Positions 18,525 through 23,610 of a stretch of 23,610 nucleotides of DNA are shown piece after piece (within the stretch, counting starts at the first letter, position 1; each line of letters opens with the position of its first letter). Source of the DNA: Chlorokybus atmophyticus (taxonomy: Eukaryota; Streptophyta; Chlorokybophyceae; Chlorokybales; Chlorokybaceae); the NCBI GenBank assembly GCA_009103225.1, contig RHPI01003533.1:285103-308712 (forward strand). Reading direction: 5' to 3'. Both the position numbers and the translations under genes were made by a program. The notes under the pieces were generated by a model. The model did no database searches, was not told the origin of the DNA, and was given only the letters and a program-made list of their open reading frames with translations.

Positions 18525-19122
18525 CTTGCCCGTAAGGTGCTGGTTGGTGGTCGGTGATCAGGAAGAATTGTCTTCCGAACAGAAAAGGTCTAAAGAAGGA
18601 GATGGCCCATACTGTAGCAAGGCATTCGCCTTCGTGACAACTGTAGTTGGCCTCAGCGCTCTTGTTGCTGCGGTTGGCGTAGGACATCACCCGCTCCCTC
18701 TTGTTGTCGCCGAGCTGAACCAATACAGCGCCCATGCCGAGCTTGCTCCAGTCGGTATGAAGAAAAAAGGGTTTGGTGTAGTTTGGTCGCTGCAGGATGG
18801 GGGCTGAGGTGAGCCTCTGCTTCAGCTCTTCGAAAGCCTGTTGCTGGGCAAAGTCTTTTACGATCCTCCTATAGTAGTTGGCGAGGCCGAGGAAGGCACG
18901 CAGGTGGGTCAGGTCTATCGGGGCTGGGCATACTAACGCCTCCACCTTGGCCTGCTGAATGTACACGCCGTTGGGCACGATTATGTGACCAAGGTAGGGA
19001 ACTTTGCGGGTTGAAAACGTGCACTTGTCGGGGTGCACAATCATCCCTGGTGCTGCAGCTGGTGCTTCGTAGATGTCCTGCTGGACATCTTCAAAGTAGT
19101 TTCGTTCGCGACGATGGACCAC
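18484..19122 (-). pseudogene. RT tail and RNase H of the PHD-type gypsy element
   Basis: HPDKCTFSTRKVPYLGHII starts near 19035 and is the end of the RT palm. LRAFLGLANYYRRIVKDFA is the connection domain. About 25-30 residues normally between this and QQAFEELKQRLTSAPIL are deleted in frame. FFLHTDWSKLGMGAVLVQ holds the first RNase H Asp, with Trp where Ala is usual in T-D-A-S. YSCHEGECLATVWAI holds the catalytic Glu and FFLITDHQP the next Asp. A small deletion and frame change near 18540 remove the usual L-K-W-L that follows. Upstream, RERNYFEDVQQDIYEA belongs to the acidic region, so the RT core was lost before this point. Confidence 0.75.
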
Positions 19123-19620
19123 CTGTTCTTGCTGTTCACGGAACTGGGGAGCCCGATCCAGTGGATCAAAGCGGCGGCATTACTCACGCCATGAACATGT
19201 GTCCAACTCAGGGTCGTTGCCCAGCGAACGCGCAGCAAATGCCCGTAACAGTTGAACCACCTGCGGGTCCAAGTCATCGAAGTGGTCCAGGTTGGACGGC
19301 TCTTGGTTGGGTGGTTCCAGCAATGCTGGATGCTCTAGCACCGACCGGCGGTTGTACAGATCTCAGAATATAGTGAGGGTTTTGTCGTTGATGCGAAGGG
19401 TGCAAAAGTCGAGACCAGCTCCTGTCGATGGAGAGGGACAGTGGCGACACCATATAGCAGGGCATCCTCGTCGATTTGTTCAGTCCTAAGATAACGGCTA
19501 GTTTAAGAAATGACCTAGATCAAGCCTAAGTCAAAACTTGCAACGGATTACTTAGCACGGATTATACTAGGTACCTATGAAGACTGAAGACAATTGCTTC
19601 GTGTCGTGTGGGACTCTTAC

Positions 19621-19712
19621 CGGTAGCCGGGGTCGATGTATGGCTGTAGGCATGACTGATAAAAAGGATTATCGATGCTGGTAGCACGGGAACGACGCCT
19701 GGCTGTAGGCAT
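19621..19712. repeat. Local imperfect tandem duplication
   Basis: GGTAGCCGGGGTCGATGTAT followed by GGCTGTAGGCAT (19621-19652) is repeated in diverged form at 19680-19712 (GGTAGCACGGG...GGCTGTAGGCAT). The second copy is part of the integrase zinc-region relic. The duplication lies exactly at the right edge of the inserted PHD-type element. Confidence 0.6.
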
Positions 19713-19908
19713 CTGCGAGGAAGTTGGCCCCTCCTGGACCGCTGGCATGACAAAGCCTTGGCACGCACACATATGCCACATGTACTCACGTACCTTGTTA
19801 TATCAACTGGCATGCTTGAACACTAGTACCACCTCGAGAGCTCTCAAGCTGCTCGATGATGATCTTGCGCGTGCTCATGTTTTTATTCAACATAATGTTA
19901 TGGGCCTC
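19679..19908 (-). pseudogene. Ty3/gypsy integrase zinc-binding relic (outer element)
   Basis: From 19908 down the minus strand, EAHNIMLNKNMSTRKIIIEQ matches the family's E-A-H-D-x-x-x-A-G-H-x-G-x-x-K-T-I-E-Q-L segment. After a frame change RWY-stop-CSSMPVDITRYV matches Y-Y-W-P-x-M-x-x-D-I-x-x-Y-V, and STCGICVRAKA gives the C-x2-C of the HHCC zinc finger. LQPGVVPVLP resembles the G-L-L-Q-P-L-P-V-P linker that precedes the catalytic core. The second His is replaced by Asn, and TAG stands where Trp is expected. The matching core is 3.3 kb further on (15925-16383), beyond the PHD-type element. Confidence 0.6.
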
Positions 19909-19909
19909 T

Positions 19910-20026
19910 ACATGCACTCCTGTCGCATGGCGAACATGTCAGGTACGACTAGCTTGCTCTTGTAATACCACAAACCTTCGTTGCACACAAAAACTGTATT
20001 AGCTTGTTGTATTAAGAGAGAATCAT
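19910..20026. other. No recognisable gene
   Basis: A short interval between the integrase relic and the right repeat copy. No coding or structural signal is visible. Confidence 0.4.
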
Positions 20027-20725
20027 GTGTAAGGTTGACCACACATGGCTAGGCCTTTGTAACAACTTACCAACCTATTAAAAATAGCCAACCAATGCAA
20101 TTGAGCACTGGCATACATAACACATAAAGGTTGCGCGTGGCAAACCCCGAAGTAGGTGGCGGTAGGGCCAAAACAAGCAAGAAGTCATGCGATTTACATG
20201 CGGGCCAAGGCAGAGCTGTGCACAGCTTACTCTAACTCAACACAACCCTCGCCGATGCTGGAGGCTGTTGCGCGGTCATATCCCCCCCGGTCGTTCAGGC
20301 TACATGGCTTCGTTCGGTCATCACGGCAATCATGTCGTACAGCATGTACGCAACAGCGCAAGCACGCAACCACGCAACAGCATACACACAGCGGGCACTT
20401 CAGGCACATGATGTAGCAACTACATGCAGCAAGACTCATTAACATACATGTCCACACTGTCAGTCCCCCTGATACAACAAAGTATGCAAGACGCACTACT
20501 CGGTCTCCAAGTAGAACCGTCACAGCAGGGGATGCTCTTAAGTCCTTCTCTTTAGAGCAGGCTCTCAAAGACAAACCTGTGAAGTCTGTCCTCCAATCTT
20601 CCTTCGCACACCGCTCCCAACACCGTGTGACAGCACACAGCCTACGACACATAGATCAGAGGAAGGCCCCTTTAACAGCTACTGCCAAGCACCGCTCACA
20701 CAGTAGTGAGCATAAGGAGCTTAAT
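20027..20725. repeat. Diverged direct repeat, right copy (possible old LTR)
   Basis: Partner of 14655-15465. Matching blocks are TAAGGTTGACCA...AGGCCTTT, ATGCAATTGAGCACTGGCATACAT, CACAGCAGGGGATGCTCTTAAGT...TCTCTT and AAGGCCCCTTTAACAGCTACTGCCAAGCACC. An interval without counterpart at 20130-20440 separates the first blocks and contains only a weak ORF. The position fits a 5' LTR of a minus-strand element, but the ends and a primer site could not be fixed. Confidence 0.5.
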
Positions 20726-21170
20726 ACTTTTCATCATCATGATGTTTAGCAACTGCCAGCATCCTCCTTATATACTCCTATCTGTTGCCTTCCACACGTT
20801 GGCAGCGGAGGTGCACCTTACCAGCCAGCTGCCTAATTGCCCCCTTCACCACATGTGTTGACCTCAGTTATGTGCTTTGCCACCTTAGGCTATGCCGGCA
20901 ACAGATTAATACTGTCAGCGAGTTGAGAGTGTTAGCGAAGTAAAGACTTGTTGTGTGTTTCACTATTACTTGGTTTTTGAGATCTGCGTATTGGTTTGTT
21001 GAGTGAGAGCCAGCAAGCTGCGAGTGGGGTGTGACGACACATAACAAGCCTTCAACATGTGACCGAGTGCAGTGCCGTTGCATTTGCAACTGTACTAGGA
21101 GCTATGTTGTGTGCATGTGCAATGACGCTTAGGTCCCTCGCATGCATACTATGTGTACATGTATTACGGC
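20726..21170. other. No recognisable gene
   Basis: Only short overlapping frames occur, and no repeat partner was found in the window. It would be downstream of the stop of the minus-strand multi-exon gene, so it may include that gene's 3' untranslated region. I did not identify a polyadenylation signal. Confidence 0.4.
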
Positions 21171-21177
21171 TGGTGTC

Positions 21178-23136
21178 TCACAAGCTCTCAGAGGCTCGCT
21201 TCTTGCCCTTCTTATAACCTACACGCTCCAAGTTCAACTTTTTAACACATGTTGCAATGGTGATGACATTAGCGGGATCCGCTATATGAGCAGCGACTAA
21301 CTGGCGCGCAATCTTCGTGGGTGTTACTAGCTGACCAGTCTTTACCTGTTGCTCTTGAGCACGATGGTGCAGCACTTCATAAGAACATTTCAGCTCGTGA
21401 AAGCGACGGCGATCAAACTTCTTTCGCTCTTCAGCGCTCAGCTTGTCTAGCGGCTTAATACCATTGAAGTCATCACCGTATTCAATAAGCCGATACAACT
21501 TCTCCATGCTCTTCAGAGTACCAAGCTTTGGGAATAGACATGCTGTGCTTGCACTCGCTGTTGTAGTCAGCGGAACTGCTGCCATGGGTGCCGATGTGGT
21601 GGCTCCAGTGTTGTGCCCGTCATGCACAGGTGTTGCTTGCATTGCCGGTTGTCCGAAATATGCAGAAACCCCATAGTCCCAACCAGGCGGCGGAAACTGC
21701 ACAAAAGAGCGGGGTATCATGCCCGCAAATGGTCGCGTCAAGGGATGCTTTGAAGGACTTGGCTGCACCGGTCGCAAGGCTCTGCATCTGCGCGCACGCC
21801 CGTGCAGTTTACACATGCATTTGATATATTTACTACAATATATCAAATGCATGCTAGCGCATCGGCCATTGTCCTTCGTTTCAAAAAACGTACCACTTGC
21901 GGCTGGTGCAGTAGCTGAAGGCGTGTTGTGCTCCCCGCTTGGTTGGCCAGCACGCACACCTGCGCAGTTGACGATTGCAATTGATAACACGAACACCTGT
22001 AACTGATCAGAAACTACAACCACCGTCCTTATACACAACCAAGAATGCATGCCACTAGTTGAGATTGCTCTGATTAGAACTTCAAGTTCTAATCAGAGCA
22101 ACCAGCTGCAAATGGTAAGTTACCATTTGCAGCTGGTGCAGTAACTGGAGACGTGTTGTGCTCACTTGGTGTACCTGTGCGCACACCTGTGCAGTTGTCG
22201 AAAATTAGTCAAACTCCTGCGGCTGATACACATGTAGAATGCATACTCACGCACAACCACTTTGTATGCAAGTGCCATGCTGGAGTGTGTATGTCATTGT
22301 TAAAAAATAACCATTTAAGGCTGGTGCATTTGCATTGCCTGGAGACGTGTTGTGCTCCTTACTTGGTCAAACACCAGGCGGTGCCGCAGCTTCGCACACT
22401 GCATGATACACACACAACTTCAGTTGGCGCACAAAGTTGAAGAAGACTAGATAAACAATGCACCATTGGCAACAATGAATAACTTACTGTTCGCTGCAGA
22501 AGTTGCAGCATTTTGTGGTGTGGATGGCGTCGTTGTAGTATCATTGCACGTGCTGCATGTATTCCCTGTAGCACCTGCAGGGCCTGCCGATGAATGGAAG
22601 GTTGTCAAATACGAACCTCAATGCATGAGAGAGCGAATGACTCTGGCACAGGGTGCATTTACTTGCTGCCACACCAGTTGCGGTTGTCTGGTTTGCTGTA
22701 TCTGCGAGCAACGCAAGACTGGTCGGCAACATCTCCGCAGGGGTTATCACTTCATGCACGGTTAGAAGTAGACAGGTAGACGCCCACACGCACAGGCAGA
22801 CAAAAACCCACATACGCATTGGTGACAGTTAATGCCGACTCCGCCGCGCATGCGCACGTTCGCACACGGAAGCATACACGCACGCACTCATACACAACGA
22901 CGCTGACGCACATGCACACGGACCAGCAGACGTATGCACACGCGTGCACGCGTCACCAGCATGCGCCCATTAGCATGTGTACGCGCACACACGCACATGA
23001 CTGCACATCAGGGCTGTAAGCATGTAGATACAAAGCTTACTGGCTGTTGTGGACGTTGCAACGCCTTGTGGTGTGAATGGCATTGGCGTGGCATTGTTGC
23101 ACGTGCTCCATGTGTTCTCTTCAACACGTGAAGGGC
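21178..23136 (-). CDS. Multi-exon gene with GCR1_C/Crypton-like DNA-binding C-terminus
   Basis: Proposed minus-strand exons are 23041-23136 (96 nt), 22488-22583 (96 nt), 22124-22174 (51 nt) and a last exon 21178-21959 ending at TGA. Every acceptor is CAG and donors are GTAAGC, GTAAGT and GTAACT. All exons begin with two bases that complete a codon, so any combination keeps frame. Upstream exons encode Thr/Ser/Pro/Ala-rich linkers (PAGATGNTCSTCNDTTTTPS; TPSEHNTSPVTAPAAN). The last exon, open for 260 codons, has a Pro/Ala/Thr-rich region and then a charged helical C-terminus from about 21535: GTLKSMEKLYRLIEYGDDF, ERKKFDRRRFHELKCSYEVL, TPTKIARQLVAAHIADPANV and a Lys/Arg-rich end. This recalls GCR1_C-type DNA-binding domains, also found in Crypton transposons, so a DNA-binding role is inferred. 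The first exon was not found. Confidence 0.5.
21814..21853. repeat. Perfect hairpin, 16-bp arms, 8-nt loop
   Basis: CATGCATTTGATATAT (21814-21829) and its exact reverse complement (21838-21853) flank TTACTACA. It lies inside the long last exon of the minus-strand gene, where the frame reads through it. A donor-like GTACGT just upstream (minus strand, 21888-21893) means it could instead be intronic. Confidence 0.95.
22065..22101. repeat. Perfect 37-bp palindrome, one-base centre (first of pair)
   Basis: TTGCTCTGATTAGAACTT and its exact reverse complement flank a single C at 22083. It lies in a putative intron and shares its last base with the next palindrome. Confidence 0.97.
22101..22137. 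repeat. Perfect 37-bp palindrome, one-base centre (second of pair)
   Basis: ACCAGCTGCAAATGGTAA and its exact reverse complement flank a single G at 22119. The right arm contains the 3' end of the 51-nt exon and its donor GTAACT, so the left arm is an inverted copy of an exon-intron junction. Confidence 0.97.
22312..22375 (-). pseudogene. Decayed copy of the EHNTSP exon
   Basis: The minus strand repeats the 51-nt exon's content: GV, TGA, PSKEHNTSPGNANAPALNG. GTTATT stands where a donor is expected. The in-frame TGA and poor donor suggest an exon copy that is no longer used. Related copies are at 22124-22174 and within 21894-21959. Confidence 0.6.
22785..23030. repeat. CACGC/CACACG-rich low-complexity intronic DNA
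   Basis: The plus strand is dominated by degenerate ACAC, CGCAC and CACGCA words. It lies between the two 96-nt exons and presumably belongs to the intron. Confidence 0.75.
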
Positions 23137-23193
23137 CTGCAGCATTGGACAGGTAGTCGTCATTGAGGGAGCCCCTCACGCGCACGCGCGCAT

Positions 23194-23199
<6 letters not shown>

Positions 23200-23229
<30 letters not shown>
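23200..23229. repeat. (GA)n microsatellite
   Basis: A GA tract of 30 bases. On the minus strand it forms a long CT tract about 60 bases upstream of the first identified 96-nt exon. Its flank CTTGGTGC also follows the GA tract at 3057-3118. Confidence 0.95.
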
Positions 23230-23232
<3 letters not shown>

Positions 23233-23496
23233 GGTGCCACGCCATCAGGGGGTGTCCGATTGGCTGTGCTTGGGCACACTGCAGGGCAACGGGTTGTTAG
23301 CTCAATAATGCATACCACTGCGTGCGCGTGCAGCAAGCAAGCAAACATGCAGATGCCCACGTGCCAACCCCGACACCGGCCGACTCTGACACATGCCGAC
23401 GCCTACGCCGACACGCCTTCGCATTGTCACAAGCACACACGCAGATACATACGCATATTGGCTCAAGCAGATGCGGGTGCAACGTAAGCTCACGCA

Positions 23497-23517
23497 TGCG
23501 CACGCATTGCGTGCGCA
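23497..23517. repeat. Perfect 21-bp palindrome, one-base centre
   Basis: TGCGCACGCA and its reverse complement TGCGTGCGCA flank a single T. Being in a CGCAC-rich area, it is less surprising than the longer palindromes. Confidence 0.85.
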
Positions 23518-23582
23518 CACGCACGCAGTCACAAGTTTGTACACTGTTTGACTGACATATGCGCGCCTCAGGTGTGCTTTTG

Positions 23583-23610
23583 TGCGCATGGTGCTTAAGC
23601 ACCATGCGCA
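23583..23610. repeat. Perfect 28-bp palindrome at the window edge
   Basis: TGCGCATGGTGCTT followed directly by its reverse complement AAGCACCATGCGCA, ending at the last base of the window. It may continue beyond the edge. Confidence 0.95.

Larger units (their letters stand above)
16724..19400 (-). mobile_element. Ty3/gypsy retrotransposon with C-terminal PHD finger, internally deleted
   Basis: Minus-strand order is an acidic upstream region, the RT tail, RNase H, integrase (zinc finger, DDE core, C-terminal domain) and a PHD finger. The fingers and palm of RT, including YxDD, are absent: an acidic segment (about 19385-19041, with DHFDDLDPQVVQLLRAF) joins almost directly to HPDKCTF of the RT tail. 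Frameshifts near 18540, 17882 and 17575 and at least three in-frame stops confirm decay. I compared the two flanks (16.40-16.72 and 19.45-19.66 kb) and found no LTR pair. The element sits between the two halves of another gypsy integrase. Confidence 0.8.

Noticed and set aside
18193-18807. A 204-codon plus-strand ORF
   Set aside because: It lies opposite the RNase H and integrase linker of the gypsy element and has no motif of its own.
16384-19680. LTR pair immediately flanking the PHD-type gypsy element
   Set aside because: I compared about 300 bases on each side (16.40-16.72 and 19.45-19.66 kb) and saw no similarity or matching TG...CA ends. The element appears to have lost its LTRs.
20156-20416. 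86-codon plus-strand ORF in the unmatched part of the right repeat
   Set aside because: No motif, no start or splice context, and overlapping frames of similar length. Most likely chance.
1-23610. tRNA or rRNA genes
   Set aside because: I looked for T-arm consensus words (GGTTCRAATCC) and conserved rRNA words on both strands and found none in a plausible context.

Overview
The window looks like intron-rich nuclear DNA of a flagellated, probably green-algal, protist. The reasons are widely spaced eukaryotic splice signals, many (GA)n, (GT)n and (CACGC)-type simple repeats, a single unresolved base (N at 3127) as in a draft assembly, a coiled-coil exon pair like the ciliary protein SPEF1/CLAMP, a Ser-Pro-rich wall-glycoprotein-like ORF, a Ty3/gypsy element ending in a PHD finger, and a Penelope-like element with its GIY-YIG nuclease at the N-terminal end, an arrangement known from green algae and other protists. 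The assignment (volvocalean-like chlorophyte as first guess) is inference. There is no bacterial gene organisation, rRNA or tRNA gene, or CRISPR array.

Layout. 1-1.56 kb: no gene seen. 1564-1992: a mariner-like MITE with 20-bp inverted ends and a TA on each side. 2.16-2.43 kb (minus): a broken endonuclease/exonuclease/phosphatase-family fragment. 3.0-3.5 kb: two GA tracts around a short gag-like ORF, a GC-rich hairpin and an initiator-Met-tRNA primer-site-like motif, probably the start of a truncated LTR element on the minus strand. 3.8-4.3 kb (minus): Ser-Pro-rich ORF. 5.4-5.9 kb: CACTC/GAGTG repeats that switch strand. 6.1-6.9 kb (plus): last exons of a SPEF1/CLAMP-like gene. 6.9-8.6 kb: microsatellites and presumed intron or intergenic DNA.

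8.99-12.97 kb (plus): the most informative mobile element, a decayed Penelope-like retroelement with two flanking direct repeats (pseudo-LTRs) and the order N-terminal segment, GIY-YIG endonuclease, connector motifs, reverse transcriptase. 13.0-14.65 kb is AT-rich and largely featureless. 14.65-20.7 kb is a nest of LTR retrotransposons on the minus strand. An old gypsy integrase is split into a zinc-binding part (19679-19908) and a catalytic core (15925-16383). A second gypsy element, with a deleted RT core, RNase H, integrase and a C-terminal PHD finger (16724-19400), lies in between. A diverged direct-repeat pair (14.66-15.46 and 20.03-20.72 kb) encloses the nest.

21.2-23.1 kb (minus): a multi-exon gene whose last exon carries a GCR1_C/Crypton-like DNA-binding region. 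Its upstream exons are tandem duplicates with identical phase (two of 96 nt, related ones of 51 and 66 nt, and one decayed copy). Several near-perfect palindromes with 0- or 1-nt centres lie in and around this gene and elsewhere in the window; two adjacent 37-bp ones share a base. Most recognisable coding DNA here is mobile-element wreckage. The plausible host genes are the SPEF1-like gene, the duplicated-exon gene and perhaps the Ser-Pro-rich ORF.
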